A stretch of DNA of 40,890 bases from Gammaproteobacteria bacterium. Its GTDB lineage: Bacteria; Pseudomonadota; Gammaproteobacteria; SZUA-152. The notes under the pieces were generated by a model, which did no database searches, was not told the origin of the DNA, and was given only the letters and a program-made list of their open reading frames with translations. The stretch spans positions 1 to 40,890 of the forward strand of contig JAKEGK010000004.1 of NCBI GenBank assembly GCA_022627515.1, read 5' to 3'. Position numbers and translations under genes: made by a program. Shown in pieces: positions 1-8,520 of this stretch. How positions within the stretch are numbered: position 1 is the first letter of the stretch; each line of letters begins with the position of its first letter.

Positions 1-60
1 ACTTTTACAGCCATGCAGGGCGGAAACTGCCCGCCACAAATTTACAAAGAGGGTATAACC

Positions 61-1080
61 ATGGACATGCAAGCAGCCATCGCGGCCGTTGTGGACAAAC
101 GTGATCTGACTCAGGAGGAAATGGAGTCCGTCATGCGCATCATTATGACCGGTGAAGCCACCCAGTCACAGATCGGTGGCTTTCTGGTTGGATTGCGCAT
201 GAAAGGCGAAACCGTGGACGAAATCACCGCCGCCGCCAGAGTCATGCGCGAACTGGTCGCGCGTGTTAACGTATCCGGCCCGCATCTGCTTGATACCTGC
301 GGCACAGGTGGTGATAGCGCCAGAACCTTTAATATTTCCACCGCAGTGGCGTTTGTGGCGGCCGCGGCGGGCGCCAAGGTGGCCAAACATGGCAACCGTT
401 CGGTCTCCAGCAAATCCGGCAGCGCCGACGTGCTGGAGGCGGCGGGTGTCAATCTTGATTTGACCCCGGAGCAGGTCGCGCAATGCATTGAGCAGGTTGG
501 CGTCGGTTTTATGTTTGCGCCCAAACACCATGGCGCCATGAAGCATGCAATCGGGCCGCGCCGGGAAATGGGAGTGCGCACCATCTTCAACGTCCTCGGT
601 CCATTGACCAATCCCGCCGGAGCGCCTAATCAGTTACTGGGCGTATTCAGCCATCACTGGGTCGCTACGCTGGCGCAGGTGTTGAAACAGTTAGGCAGCC
701 GGCATGTCATGGTGGTTCACGCTGAAAACGGCCTGGACGAAATCAGTATCGGCGCACCCACGCGGGTTGCGGAACTCAAAGATGGTAATGTGACAACCTA
801 CAACATAACGCCTGGAGAGTTTGGATTTGCGCAGAGCGATGTATCCGCCCTGGCCGTGAATGACGCCAGGCATTCGCTGGGCATCATTCACAAAGTGTTT
901 GCCAACGAAGCCGGTCCTGCGCGTGACATTGTGCTGCTGAATGCCGGCGCTGCAATTTATACCGCGGGCCTGGCGGATAACATCGCAAACGGAATTGAAG
1001 CGGCAAAAGAAACACTTGCCAACGGTGGAGCGGCCAAAAAGCTCGAAGCGCTGGTCGAAATCAGCAAGCGGTTTGCGTAG
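61..1080 (+). CDS. trpD: Anthranilate phosphoribosyltransferase
   Basis: TrpD transfers the phosphoribosyl group of PRPP to anthranilate, the second committed step of tryptophan synthesis, in the cytoplasm. The 339-residue product has the family length. The glycine-rich PRPP-binding motif GTGGD lies at residues 81-85 and the KHGNR motif at about 109-113, followed by the serine-rich [10 protein letters not shown] segment. I chose the ATG at 61 because a good ribosome site (AGAGGG) sits just before it; an in-frame ATG at 13 would add 16 residues unlike the family. It lies 8 bases before trpC, so the two are surely co-transcribed. trpG would be expected just upstream, outside the window. Identification is firm. 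Confidence 0.97.
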   Translation: MDMQAAIAAVVDKRDLTQEEMESVMRIIMTGEATQSQIGGFLVGLRMKGETVDEITAAARVMRELVARVNVSGPHLLDTCGTGGDSARTFNISTAVAFVAAAAGAKVAKHGNRSVSSKSGSADVLEAAGVNLDLTPEQVAQCIEQVGVGFMFAPKHHGAMKHAIGPRREMGVRTIFNVLGPLTNPAGAPNQLLGVFSHHWVATLAQVLKQLGSRHVMVVHAENGLDEISIGAPTRVAELKDGNVTTYNITPGEFGFAQSDVSALAVNDARHSLGIIHKVFANEAGPARDIVLLNAGAAIYTAGLADNIANGIEAAKETLANGGAAKKLEALVEISKRFA

Positions 1081-1088
1081 CGGGATTT

Positions 1089-1892
1089 ATGTCTGACACA
1101 CCGGACATTCTCAAAAAAATATTAAGCCGCAAGCGCGAAGAAATCGCGGAGCGCAGCGCCGCAGTCCGCCTGACAGAATTGCGTCTGCGTTGCACATCAG
1201 CGTCTCCCGCGCGGGGTTTTGTTAAGGCGATCCAGTCCGCCATCCAGCGCGGCAGGCCCGCGGTGATCGCGGAAATCAAAAAAGCCTCTCCCAGCAAGGG
1301 CGTGATCCGCGAAAACTTTGATCCGGCGGCAATCGCGCAATCCTATGCCAATGGCGGCGCCACCTGTTTATCGGTATTAACTGACGTGGATTTTTTTCAG
1401 GGCGCGGATGCATACCTGCAGCAAGCGCGCGCGGTGTGTGACTTGCCCGTGATCCGCAAGGACTTCATTATCGATCCCTGCCAGGTTTATGAATCATGCG
1501 CTATAGGTGCGGATTGCATATTGTTAATTGTGGCCGCGTTGAGTGATTCACAACTGCATGAGTTATCTGCGCTGGCGCAATCGCTTGGCATGGATGTGCT
1601 GGTGGAAGTGCACGATAAAGATGAATTGCAGCGCGCCTTGCAATTGAATACTAAACTGATTGGCATCAACAACCGCAACCTGCGCACCTTCGAAACCCGC
1701 CTCGAAACCACTATCGATCTGCTGCCGCAAATTCCAAAAGACCGCATTGTTGTCACCGAGAGCGCCATCCACACACCGCGGGACGTCGCGTACATGCGTC
1801 AAAATGGTGTAAATGCTTTTTTAGTGGGGGAAGCGTTTATGCGCGCGGATGATCCCGGCGCAAAATTGGCGGAGCTGTTTGCCAACAGTTAA
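1089..1892 (+). CDS. trpC: Indole-3-glycerol phosphate synthase
   Basis: TrpC closes the ring of carboxyphenylamino-deoxyribulose phosphate to give indole-3-glycerol phosphate in the tryptophan pathway. The 267-residue protein is the stand-alone enzyme, not fused to TrpF. It starts with the usual [13 protein letters not shown] helix and shows the catalytic [10 protein letters not shown] strand near residues 62-71. The [19 protein letters not shown] and TESAI motifs of the (beta/alpha)8 barrel follow in order. It follows trpD by 8 bases. Downstream there is no T-rich terminator, only REP-like palindromes. Confidence is high from motif order and length. Confidence 0.97.
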   Translation: MSDTPDILKKILSRKREEIAERSAAVRLTELRLRCTSASPARGFVKAIQSAIQRGRPAVIAEIKKASPSKGVIRENFDPAAIAQSYANGGATCLSVLTDVDFFQGADAYLQQARAVCDLPVIRKDFIIDPCQVYESCAIGADCILLIVAALSDSQLHELSALAQSLGMDVLVEVHDKDELQRALQLNTKLIGINNRNLRTFETRLETTIDLLPQIPKDRIVVTESAIHTPRDVAYMRQNGVNAFLVGEAFMRADDPGAKLAELFANS

Positions 1893-1895
1893 AGG

Positions 1896-1965
1896 ACAGG
1901 GTGGGCGATGCCTAACCTACGGTAAAGCTATTGAAAAATTAAGTGGGGCGGACATTGCCCGCCAT
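1896..1965. repeat. Two REP-like palindromes after trpC
   Basis: An imperfect copy lies at 1896-1924 (CAGGGTGGGCGATGCCTAAC) and a second at 1943-1965, whose GGCGG and CCGCC arms flank a short ATTG-containing centre. Both resemble the cleaner copies around the transposase gene at 2072 and sit just after the trpC stop. They could act as 3' end stabilisers as well as transposase targets. Confidence 0.6.
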
Positions 1966-2033
1966 GAGGCTTCAACAAAATCCTTATAGCAGGGTTTGGT
2001 TTTCCTGCTCTATGGATCAGGAGTCATTTAAGG

Positions 2034-2057
2034 GCAGGGTGGGTTGCCCACCATAAC
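2034..2057. repeat. REP-like palindrome before the transposase
   Basis: The core GGTGGGTTGCCCACC is a 6-bp inverted repeat with a three-base centre, 15 bases before the transposase start. It matches the copies on the far side of the gene in core sequence (GTGGGCAATGCCCAC type). Confidence 0.65.
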
Positions 2058-2071
2058 GATAACAACAAAAT

Positions 2072-2617
2072 ATGCCGCAATATCGTCGTTCAAAAGTCGC
2101 GGGAACAGCCTATTTCTTTACGGTGGTGACTCATCACCGGCAACCAATATTAATCCGGCCGGAATGCCGATTGGCACTAAGGCAGATCATTGCGGAAGTT
2201 AGGTTTAGTTACCCATTCAATGTAGATGCCTGGGTATTGTTGCCTGATCATATGCATTGCATCTGGACATTGCCTCAAAACGATTATGATTTTTCAAAAA
2301 GATGGGGTCTGATCAAGGCTGGCTTTACGAAAAAGGCTGGATGGATTTTTCACCGGGAGGAACTGGCGAGTGAGTCCAGGCGCCATCACCGCGAAGCGAC
2401 TGTATGGCAACGGCGATTTTGGGAACATCAGATTCGAGATGAAGGAGACTATCAAAGCCACATGGATTATATACATTACAATCCGGTTAAACACGGACTG
2501 GTTGGGCAGGTCAAGGACTGGTCTTATTCAACATTTCATAGATATGTTCAGAAAGGTTTGTATCCAGAAAATTGGGGCAATATAAAGCTCGAAATAAATG
2601 GACAATTTGGCGAATAG
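2072..2617 (+). CDS. REP-associated tyrosine transposase (RAYT)
   Basis: This 181-residue protein belongs to the Y1 HUH single-strand transposase family that acts on REP palindromes (TnpA-REP/RAYT). The HUH metal motif appears as DHMHCIW at residues 59-65. The helix with the catalytic tyrosine follows in the usual form [11 protein letters not shown] at 133-143, with candidate tyrosines Y133 and Y136. The N terminus ([20 protein letters not shown]) and the [15 protein letters not shown] segment are also typical. The gene stands alone, flanked on both sides by REP-like palindromes, as expected of a domesticated RAYT rather than an insertion sequence with defined ends. It seems intact. Confidence 0.92.
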   Translation: MPQYRRSKVAGTAYFFTVVTHHRQPILIRPECRLALRQIIAEVRFSYPFNVDAWVLLPDHMHCIWTLPQNDYDFSKRWGLIKAGFTKKAGWIFHREELASESRRHHREATVWQRRFWEHQIRDEGDYQSHMDYIHYNPVKHGLVGQVKDWSYSTFHRYVQKGLYPENWGNIKLEINGQFGE

Positions 2618-2627
2618 CAAATCCTAT

Positions 2628-2697
2628 GGAGGGTAGGCAATACTTTCCCTGCAAAATTGCTGCAGTAGAAGTAGGGTGGACAACGCCCACCGTTCGG
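2628..2697. repeat. REP-like repeats after the transposase
   Basis: A degenerate copy lies at about 2628-2652 (GGAGGGTAGGCAATAC then TTCCCTGC). A better one lies at 2671-2697 with the core GGTGGACAACGCCCACC. They begin about 10 bases after the transposase stop. Confidence 0.6.
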
Positions 2698-2710
2698 GCT
2701 TTGAAACAAC

Positions 2711-2737
2711 GTAGGCGGTGGGCAATGCCCACCCTAC
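2711..2737. repeat. REP palindrome, near-perfect copy
   Basis: The sequence reads GTAG, then GCGGTGGGCAATGCCCACC, then CTAC. The GTGGGCA/TGCCCAC arms are perfect and the outer GTAG/CTAC arms also pair. It is one of the two cleanest copies in the window. Confidence 0.75.
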
Positions 2738-2769
2738 AGAACGAGCTATCCGGGATTAAATAAACAGAG

Positions 2770-2794
2770 GCAGGGCGGGCAATGCCCACCCTGC
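2770..2794. repeat. REP palindrome, near-perfect copy
   Basis: GCAGGGCGGGCAATGCCCAC followed by CCTGC forms a long stem with outer GCAGG/CCTGC arms. It lies 15 bases beyond the stop codon of the minus-strand crp gene, so it may also serve as that gene's transcript end. Confidence 0.75.
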
Positions 2795-2808
2795 GGAATG
2801 AAAAAAAT

Positions 2809-3453
2809 CTATCGGGTATTGAAGACGACGATGGTTTTGCCGCTGGCGGTTATCAGGCCCTGTTCTTCCAGGGTTTTTAACACCCGGCCGACCATTTCCC
2901 GCGAGCAGCCCACGATGCGTCCCAGCTCCTGGCGGGTGATGCGGATCTGCATGCCGTCGGGATGGGTCATGGCGTCGGGTTCCTTGCACAGCTCAATCAG
3001 GGTGCGCGCCACACGGCCGGTGACGTCCATGAAGGCCAGGTCGCCCACCTTGCGGCTGGTTTTTTGCAGGCGCAGCGCCATTTGCGTCGCCAGTTCGAAG
3101 AGAATCTTGGGATCTTTTTCCGCCATTTGCCGGAAACGCGGATAACTGATTTCCGCTAGCTCGCACTGGGTGCGGGCACGCACGAATGCGCTGCGATTGT
3201 CCAGTTCCGTGAACAAGCCCATCTCACCGAAGAAATCACCGGCATTAAGATAAGCCAGCACGATTTCGTGGCCTGATTCGTCTTCGATTAACACGGTCAC
3301 TGAGCCATCCACGATGTAATACAACACATCGGGTTTGTCACCGGCATAAATGATCAGGCTTTTGCTCGGGTAACGGCGGCGATGGCAGTGTTCGAGAAAC
3401 GATTGAATGGTTTCATTTTCCTTTGGCGGCATTGCAATTGAGTGTGCGTGCAT
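2809..3453 (-). CDS. crp: cAMP receptor protein (Crp/Vfr) transcription factor
   Basis: This 214-residue global regulator binds cAMP and then DNA. It matches E. coli Crp along its whole length, including [14 protein letters not shown] near the N terminus, [23 protein letters not shown] and RSAFVRA in the cyclic-nucleotide pocket. The helix-turn-helix [20 protein letters not shown] and the C-terminal GKTIVV..TR also match. The start at 3453 has GAG seven bases upstream; a further in-frame ATG at 3432 is possible. It is divergent from an OsmC-family gene, and E. coli crp also neighbours the OsmC-family gene yhfA. A Crp target would be a TGTGA-N6-TCACA dyad. Confidence 0.95.
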   Translation of the reverse strand: MHAHSIAMPPKENETIQSFLEHCHRRRYPSKSLIIYAGDKPDVLYYIVDGSVTVLIEDESGHEIVLAYLNAGDFFGEMGLFTELDNRSAFVRARTQCELAEISYPRFRQMAEKDPKILFELATQMALRLQKTSRKVGDLAFMDVTGRVARTLIELCKEPDAMTHPDGMQIRITRQELGRIVGCSREMVGRVLKTLEEQGLITASGKTIVVFNTR

Positions 3454-3682
3454 GATTTCACTCGGCCTCTGTTGTCCAGTTAACTTCAAAAATAGAATAT
3501 GCGGGCTATTCTGTAGATACACTTTGCCCAACCTACTTTTCGGCAGGATCGCGGTTTACCTTTAAGTAATTTCCCAAAGCAGTGGTCAAATTGCGCGTAA
3601 TTCCGCAACAAATTGTCCGACTTGGTCACAGTACGATCATTTTTGGGGTCAACCAAATTCAGGGCGGCCGCCCGGGAATTTA

Positions 3683-3692
3683 CCCCCCCCCC
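3683..3692. repeat. Run of ten cytosines
   Basis: An uninterrupted C10 tract, followed by ACCACCCC, lies in the intergenic region between divergent crp and the OsmC-family gene, 80 bases before the latter's start. It is non-coding. Such tracts can slip during replication and can also be sequencing artefacts. Confidence 0.7.
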
Positions 3693-3771
3693 ACCACCCC
3701 GGTGCCGAAATGTTAACAAACCGCCCGAGTATGTTACTCTTGGACGCACATCTAGCAGTTGAGGGCAGTAA

Positions 3772-4194
3772 ATGAAGGCAAGAATTAAATGGGTGGAACA
3801 AGCCACTTTTGTCGGCGAAAGCGCCAGTGGCCACGCGGTAGTGATGGACGGTCCCCCGGACCTGGGTGGACGGAACCTCGGTATCCGCCCAATGGAAATG
3901 ATTTTATTAGGAACAGGCGGTTGCACCGCGTTTGATGTGGTGCATATCCTGAAAAAAGCCCGGCAACCAATCACCGATTGTGTGGTCGAACTCAGCGCCG
4001 AACGGGCGGCGACAGAACCCAAAGTATTCACAAAGATTCATATCCATTTCATTGTCACCGGCCGGGATTTGCCGGAAAAGCAGGTGGAGCGGGCAGTCAG
4101 CCTGTCAGCGGAAAAGTACTGCTCGGCCACCCAGATGCTGGGCAAGGTCGCAGAGATCACCCACGACTACGAGATTGTAAATTCGGGGGAGTAA
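3772..4194 (+). CDS. OsmC family protein (YhfA-like)
   Basis: OsmC/Ohr proteins are small cytoplasmic thiol proteins, some of which reduce organic peroxides. This 140-residue copy has the first conserved cysteine at C51 in GTGGCTAFDV and the second at C117 in EKYCSATQML. The SAERA...FTKIHIHFIVTG strand pattern of the fold lies between them. Both cysteines are kept, so peroxidase-type chemistry is possible, but the YhfA branch has no proven reaction. It is divergent from crp, an arrangement also seen in E. coli. The ATG at 3772 follows GAGGGCAGTAA, an acceptable ribosome site. Confidence 0.9.
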   Translation: MKARIKWVEQATFVGESASGHAVVMDGPPDLGGRNLGIRPMEMILLGTGGCTAFDVVHILKKARQPITDCVVELSAERAATEPKVFTKIHIHFIVTGRDLPEKQVERAVSLSAEKYCSATQMLGKVAEITHDYEIVNSGE

Positions 4195-4268
4195 TTCTTG
4201 GAAATTGGGTGTATGATACGCGCTCTTTTTTTCTAACCTTGGTAAATAGCGCACTCTGGCAGGCAGAC

Positions 4269-4676
4269 GTGGAAGTAAGCAGTATAAAACGGCCAAATCC
4301 AACAGCGGGAATGCGTCATGTGGCGTTGAACGTCAGAAACGTTGAAGCCTGCGAACGCTTTTACGTGGACTTACTGGGGATGCAAGTGGAGTGGCGGCCT
4401 GACCCTGATAATGTTTATTTAACATCAGGGTATGATAATCTGGCGATTCACCGGACCTCCGAAGAAATCCGTGGTGGTCAGGCGCTGGACCATATTGGCT
4501 TTATCCTGCACCATAGCGATGACGTGGATGCCTGGTACGAATATTTGAAAGCCAATAACGTCACAATAAAAAAGGAACCGAAAACGCATCGTGATGGTGC
4601 GCGCAGTTTTTATTGCCTTGATCCTGAAGGTGTAACAGTACAAATGATTTATCACCCGCCATTGGCGAAAGGATAA
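4269..4676 (+). CDS. VOC (glyoxalase-fold) family protein
   Basis: This 135-residue protein has two beta-alpha-beta-beta-beta modules of the vicinal oxygen chelate superfamily. Likely metal ligands are H17 in MRHVALNV, the histidine in LDHIGFIL and the glutamate in DPEGVTVQMIY. The ACERFYVDLLGMQVEWRPD segment is typical of glyoxalase/dioxygenase-like proteins. I chose the GTG at 4269 because the KRPNPTAGMRH stretch after it looks like the normal family N terminus; an ATG at 4311 would remove it. The open frame extends far upstream over the OsmC gene, but that part is an overlap artefact. The substrate is unknown. Confidence 0.82.
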   Translation: MEVSSIKRPNPTAGMRHVALNVRNVEACERFYVDLLGMQVEWRPDPDNVYLTSGYDNLAIHRTSEEIRGGQALDHIGFILHHSDDVDAWYEYLKANNVTIKKEPKTHRDGARSFYCLDPEGVTVQMIYHPPLAKG

Positions 4677-4724
4677 GTTTATTCATTAACCTTACCTTGT
4701 TGGTAATAACCGGGGAATGGACCA

Positions 4725-5528
4725 GTGAACGATATATTTAGCAAGCTCCAGTTGAAAGATTTTAACAACTTGACGAAAACCTTGAGTTTTAACATCTACG
4801 ATATTTGTTACGCCAATACGCCGGAGCAGGTCCAGAAATACATCGAGTATATCGACGAGGAATACAACGCCGAACGCCTGACCAATATCCTCAAGGAAGT
4901 GGCCAACATCATTGGCGCCAGCATTTTAAACATTGCCCATCAGGACTATGATCCGCAAGGCGCCAGCGTCACCATGCTGATTGCCGAGCACCAGGTATCG
5001 AACCTTGATACGATGCTGCTCGAATCGCCGGGCCCGCTGCCGGAAGCTGTGGTTGCCCATCTCGACAAAAGCCATCTGACTGTACATACCTATCCCGAAA
5101 GTCATCCTGACAACGGCATCAGCACCTTCCGTGCGGATATCGACGTCTCCACCTGCGGCCAGGTATCGCCGCTCAAGGCGCTGAACTTCCTCATCCACAG
5201 TTTCGATTCCGATATCGTCACCATGGACTACCGGGTGCGGGGATTTACCCGCGATGTCTATGGCAATAAGCACTACATCGATCATGAAATCAATTCCATC
5301 CAGAATTTCATTTCACAGGATACGCGCGATCGTTACCAGATGATCGACGTCAATGTCTATCAGGAAAATATCTTTCACACCAAAATGCGTTTGAAGGAAT
5401 TCGAACTCAACAATTATTTGTTCGGCGCCGACAAGCAAGACCTCAACGATGACGAACGGGCCGAAATCGAATCCCGCCTCGAATACGAAATGCTGGAAAT
5501 CTATTACGGGCGGAATATGGATTACTAG
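4725..5528 (+). CDS. speD: S-adenosylmethionine decarboxylase proenzyme
   Basis: SpeD decarboxylates S-adenosylmethionine to give the aminopropyl donor for spermidine synthesis. The 267-residue chain is the long enterobacterial-type proenzyme, near the 264 residues of E. coli. Self-cleavage would occur before S116 in the motif [12 protein letters not shown], making the pyruvoyl cofactor. The [14 protein letters not shown] segment carries the conserved cysteine and SP residues. The start is GTG, preceded by GGGGAATGG. It lies 48 bases after the VOC gene and converges on coq7. No spermidine synthase gene is present in the window. Confidence 0.96.
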   Translation: MNDIFSKLQLKDFNNLTKTLSFNIYDICYANTPEQVQKYIEYIDEEYNAERLTNILKEVANIIGASILNIAHQDYDPQGASVTMLIAEHQVSNLDTMLLESPGPLPEAVVAHLDKSHLTVHTYPESHPDNGISTFRADIDVSTCGQVSPLKALNFLIHSFDSDIVTMDYRVRGFTRDVYGNKHYIDHEINSIQNFISQDTRDRYQMIDVNVYQENIFHTKMRLKEFELNNYLFGADKQDLNDDERAEIESRLEYEMLEIYYGRNMDY

Positions 5529-5625
5529 GAATTTTGCAGCAGTTGCGTGTTTTGAGTTTGGCCCGTCAATACAGGTGTTAGCAAGTCGCGCAATGCTGCG
5601 CAGTACACAGCTTGAGGCGCAATAC

Positions 5626-6267
5626 CTAAATCCAATACGCCGTTTTGGTCATAACCTTTGACGCCAGAGTCATGGCTTTTTTGATAGGGGCCGGCAGTTC
5701 CGCTGCGCCGGCTTCGAGCGCGGTGGTTGCGTGATGCTGTTCGTCGGTTTTCATTTGTTCGAGTATGGCGCGGCTTTTTTCATCGTGCTGCGGTAGTTGT
5801 TCGAGGTGGCGTTCCAGGTGTTTGACTACCTGGCGTTCGGTTTCGGTGACAAATCCCAGGCTCCATTTATCACCGGCTAATCCTGCAACGGCGCCGATGG
5901 CGGCGGAACCGATATACCACACCGGATCAAGCAGGCTGGTGTGGGCGCCGAGTTCTTCGGTGCGGGTTTTACACCAGGCCAGATGATCCACTTCTTCCTG
6001 TGCCGCGGCATCCATTTGTTCGCTAACATCCGGCAGTTTCGCGGTAAGCGCCTGCCCCTGATATAAACCTTGCGCTGCGACTTCACCGGCATGATTAATC
6101 CGCATTAAACGCCCCGCCAGTTCTTTCTCCGCACTGCTCAATTTTTTTTCTGCATGGACATCCGCAGGATTGGGTCGGGAGGCGTGGTTCTCGCCAAAGA
6201 GTGTGCGCATGCCGTTGTCAACATGCGCGATTAGATGGTCGAGGAAGGTTAATTGACGTGGATTCAT
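5626..6267 (-). CDS. coq7: Demethoxyubiquinone hydroxylase
   Basis: Coq7 is a di-iron monooxygenase that adds the last hydroxyl in ubiquinone synthesis, working at the inner membrane face. The product of about 213 residues carries the carboxylate-bridged iron ligands in order: E in RINHAGEVAAQ, EEVDHLAW, a glutamate in VTETERQVVKHLERH, and DEQHHA near the C terminus. The ending KVMTKTAYWI matches the family C terminus. The ATG at 6267 gives the usual MNPRQLTFLDHLI start; an in-frame GTG at 6282 is the alternative. It converges with speD. Ubiquinone synthesis agrees with a respiring gammaproteobacterium. Confidence 0.95.
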   Translation of the reverse strand: MNPRQLTFLDHLIAHVDNGMRTLFGENHASRPNPADVHAEKKLSSAEKELAGRLMRINHAGEVAAQGLYQGQALTAKLPDVSEQMDAAAQEEVDHLAWCKTRTEELGAHTSLLDPVWYIGSAAIGAVAGLAGDKWSLGFVTETERQVVKHLERHLEQLPQHDEKSRAILEQMKTDEQHHATTALEAGAAELPAPIKKAMTLASKVMTKTAYWI

Positions 6268-6426
6268 GGCCGCAACATACACTGTCGCGCGCGAAGTCTC
6301 AATATCGGTTAAAAATTAGGCTGACGTATACGGCACGCGGCGTGCAAGTTATAATGCGTAATGCGCGCCAAGGACAATCGCACTCGATGCGATCCGTTTT
6401 TTGCAAAACCGATGCTTTCAAAGCCT

Positions 6427-6738
6427 ATGCCATACTATAAACGCCATATCTTTTTTTGCACCAATTTGCGTGACGACGGGTCGCAGTGCTGCCAGCAGTA
6501 TAACGCGCAGGCGATGCGCGATTACGCCAAACAGCGCACCAAGGAACTGGGCATTGCCAAGGGCAAGGGTACCGTGCGCGTGAATATCGCCGGTTGCCTG
6601 GATCGTTGCGAGGAAGGGCCGGTTGCCGTGGTGTATCCGGACGATATCTGGTACACCTATGTGGACCAAGAGGATATCGACGAAATTATCGAAGAACATC
6701 TGGTGAATGGCCGCGTCGTTAAGCGGTTACAGATATAA
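6427..6738 (+). CDS. Thioredoxin-like [2Fe-2S] ferredoxin
   Basis: This 103-residue protein has the thioredoxin-fold ferredoxin pattern: FFCTN at C11 and a second cysteine in the QCC pair (C21/C22). The last two cysteines lie in AGCLDRCEEGPV, about 40 residues on. The VVYPDDIWYTYVD and EIIEEHLVNGR segments are typical of the small proteobacterial relatives of the NuoE C-terminal domain. The start at 6427 (MPYYKRHIFFC) matches this family; upstream in-frame ATGs give an unlikely extension. It probably carries electrons in the cytoplasm with an unknown partner. The gene pairs with the hydrolase 99 bases downstream. Confidence 0.88.
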   Translation: MPYYKRHIFFCTNLRDDGSQCCQQYNAQAMRDYAKQRTKELGIAKGKGTVRVNIAGCLDRCEEGPVAVVYPDDIWYTYVDQEDIDEIIEEHLVNGRVVKRLQI

Positions 6739-6837
6739 CTTAAGCAAAAGACTGTTGGGTGGGTATTAACAATCACCATAAGTCCGAAGCAAAAACAAAT
6801 TGGTGCGCGGTAGGTACCCTCCAATAGTGGATTAGTC

Positions 6838-7554
6838 ATGAATACAGATTTTACCGAAACCCACCAGGGCGAACTGCATCTCTACGATGGCCTGGAAGAA
6901 GTACCCTGTTCCGGGGAGAATTTTTTGATCCCTGGTCCGGCGGGGGTGCTTGAAGCCTTACTGGTGCAGCCGGAGACTTTCACCGAGGGAGATCCGATAG
7001 GGGTAGTGTGTCATCCCCATCCCTTGCATGGCGGTACTATGGCGAACAAGGTCGTGCATATTGTCGCGGACTCATTTTACAAGCTGGGCTTGACCACGTT
7101 GCGGTTTAACTTTCGCGGTGTGGGGCACTCCACAGGCCGTTACGACAATGGCAATGGCGAACTTGACGATCTGGTGGCGGTTGTCAACTGGTTCACGGAT
7201 CGGTACCCCGGTTCACCGTTGTGGCTGGCCGGTTTCTCTTTCGGTTCCTTTGTTGCGTTCTCGGCGCATGAAAGAGTCAAGGCGGAGCGCTTGTTGTTGA
7301 TCGCACCTCCCGTGGGCCGGTTTCCATTTAATACTGAATTATCGGTCAACATTCCGTGGATGGTGATCCAGGGTGGCAAAGATGATGTGGTGTCGCCGCA
7401 GGAGGTATCTGTTTGGGTACATCGTAGCCGCAACCGGCCCCATTATGAATGGTTTGCGGATGCGGATCATTTTTTTCATGGCCGATTAAGCCGGATTCGG
7501 CAGGCTATCATCGATCAATGGGGAAATCACATCGAAAATGCGGTGATTAACTGA
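6838..7554 (+). CDS. Alpha/beta hydrolase (serine nucleophile)
   Basis: This 238-residue protein is a small alpha/beta hydrolase of the group often called dienelactone-hydrolase-like. The nucleophile elbow GFSFGSF places the serine at S134. The oxyanion-region motif CHPHPLHGGTMANKVV lies near residue 60, RFNFRGVGHS near 93, and the acid and base are likely in GGKDDVVSP and DADHFFHGRL. There is no signal peptide, so it should be cytoplasmic. The substrate is unknown. Genes of this type often sit beside the small ferredoxin found just upstream, which supports pairing but not a function. Confidence 0.87.
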   Translation: MNTDFTETHQGELHLYDGLEEVPCSGENFLIPGPAGVLEALLVQPETFTEGDPIGVVCHPHPLHGGTMANKVVHIVADSFYKLGLTTLRFNFRGVGHSTGRYDNGNGELDDLVAVVNWFTDRYPGSPLWLAGFSFGSFVAFSAHERVKAERLLLIAPPVGRFPFNTELSVNIPWMVIQGGKDDVVSPQEVSVWVHRSRNRPHYEWFADADHFFHGRLSRIRQAIIDQWGNHIENAVIN

Positions 7555-7615
7555 TCGTTAGCGTGGTGCTCCACCAATTTAAGAGAACCGTGATTAGGCC
7601 AAATAATTTTTAGTC

Positions 7616-7762
7616 TTGACATAATAAATTTTATTATTCACTATCGCTGCAGGTGTGTGCCGTAAACAACGTCTTTATCCGGTTTGTTTTCACACCTTTC
7701 TTATCTCTGATATTTCCACGGTAGCATCCTGTTTTTATTACGGTTACTACCGTGGATTTTTT
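7616..7762 (+). ncRNA. Candidate small RNA 1 with promoter and terminator hairpin
   Basis: TTGACA at 7616-7621 is a perfect -35 box with a weak -10 about 17 bases on (CACTAT, 7639-7644). After it come two hairpins. The first pairs AGGTGTG (7651-7657) with CACACCT (7691-7697), with inner AAACAA/TTGTTT arms. The second pairs TCCACGGTAG (7715-7724) with CTACCGTGGA (7747-7756) and runs into six T. No convincing reading frame is present. The layout of promoter, structured RNA of about 110 bases and intrinsic terminator fits a small RNA, but I recognise no known family. Confidence 0.45.
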
Positions 7763-7798
7763 CCGTCTAGCTGTACAAAATTTTTTTTACCGCACAGC

Positions 7799-7934
7799 TT
7801 GCAATATTTTAAAATATTATTATAATCTAATATAGATTTCATGATTAACTCGTGATTCCTCCACAGCAAATCATCCTCCCTGCTTGGTGGATTTATTAAA
7901 GCGCCAAAATCCCTAGTTGGCGCTTTTTTTTTTT
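7799..7934 (+). ncRNA. Candidate small RNA 2 with CCTCC motifs
   Basis: TTGCAA (7799-7804) and TATAAT (7821-7826) are spaced by 16 bases, a strong sigma-70-like promoter. The predicted transcript of about 100 bases carries CCTCC twice (7858-7862 and 7875-7879). The second copy lies in the loop of a stem formed by CCACAGCA (7861-7868) and TGCTTGGTGG (7881-7890). It ends at a strong terminator: AGCGCCAA (7900-7907) with TTGGCGCT (7917-7924) and about ten T. Exposed CCTCC is complementary to Shine-Dalgarno sites, so a translation-blocking RNA is a reasonable inference. Confidence 0.5.
7900..7934 (+). terminator. Rho-independent terminator
   Basis: The 8-bp stem AGCGCCAA/TTGGCGCT with a nine-base loop is followed by a run of eleven T. 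It lies 45 bases before the rplM promoter and isolates that operon from upstream transcription. Confidence 0.88.
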
Positions 7935-7979
7935 GGTAAATGATTGTGGGCGTATTTTACCTTTTCGTACCCAAATTCC

Positions 7980-8008
7980 TTGACAGAAGCACGTCCAGAA
8001 CTTATGAT
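7980..8008 (+). promoter_or_regulatory. Sigma-70 promoter of rplM-rpsI
   Basis: TTGACA (7980-7985) and TATGAT (8003-8008) are separated by exactly 17 bases, close to consensus. Transcription would start near 8015, giving a leader of about 44 bases with TGGAGC as the ribosome site before rplM. Confidence 0.85.
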
Positions 8009-8058
8009 CCTGCGGCTTTTCTAGGCAGTTTTTTCAGAAGTTTAATGGAGCAATTTCA

Positions 8059-8487
8059 ATGAAGACTTTTAGCGCAAAACCTGCAGAAGTCCGCCGCGAA
8101 TGGTTTGTGATCGACGCCACGGGTAAAACCCTCGGCCGCATGGCCACCGAAATCGCGCGCCGATTGCGTGGCAAGCACAAGCCGGAATATACCCCGCATG
8201 TGGATACCGGTGATTACATCGTAGTGGTGAACGCAGGCAAAGTGCAGGTGACGGGTAATAAGCCGAAAGACAAAATGTATCACCGTCATACCGGATATCC
8301 GGGCGGTTTGAAATCCATATCGTTTGAAAAACTGGTGCAAAGTAACCCTCAGCGTTTGATAGAGTTAACGGTGAAAGGCATGCTTCCCAAGAATCCACTC
8401 GGCCGCGCCATGCTTAAAAAATTAAAAGTATTTGCGGGTCCGGAGCACAATCACAGCGCGCAACAGCCAAAAGCGCTGGACATCTAA
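8059..8487 (+). CDS. rplM: 50S ribosomal protein L13
   Basis: L13 is an early-binding protein of the large ribosomal subunit. The 142-residue product matches the bacterial family end to end: [40 protein letters not shown], the [15 protein letters not shown] segment and the [18 protein letters not shown] motif near the C terminus. It sits behind a consensus promoter and is followed 33 bases later by rpsI, the usual bacterial pair. Confidence 0.98.
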   Translation: MKTFSAKPAEVRREWFVIDATGKTLGRMATEIARRLRGKHKPEYTPHVDTGDYIVVVNAGKVQVTGNKPKDKMYHRHTGYPGGLKSISFEKLVQSNPQRLIELTVKGMLPKNPLGRAMLKKLKVFAGPEHNHSAQQPKALDI

Positions 8488-8520
8488 TTCATTCACAGCA
8501 TAAAAGATAAAGATCAAGTT

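Noticed and set aside
1-60. A trp attenuator or leader peptide before trpD
   Set aside because: Only 60 bases are visible and they show no leader with tandem tryptophan codons or paired hairpins.
2072-2617. The HUH protein as an active IS200/IS605 element
   Set aside because: There is no tnpB and no defined element ends; the motifs and REP neighbours fit a RAYT.
1896-2794. The repeated palindromes as a CRISPR array
   Set aside because: Spacing is irregular, the units are self-complementary and varied, a transposase gene lies among them and no cas genes are present.
3486-4031. A 181-codon minus-strand open frame over the crp-OsmC intergenic region
   Set aside because: It lies across the promoter region and antisense to the start of the clear OsmC-family gene, has no family motifs and translates the C10 tract into a glycine run.
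3978-4268. Upstream extension of the VOC-family frame over the OsmC gene
   Set aside because: The extra 97 residues overlap OsmC coding sequence in another frame and have no homology; family-like sequence begins near the GTG at 4269.
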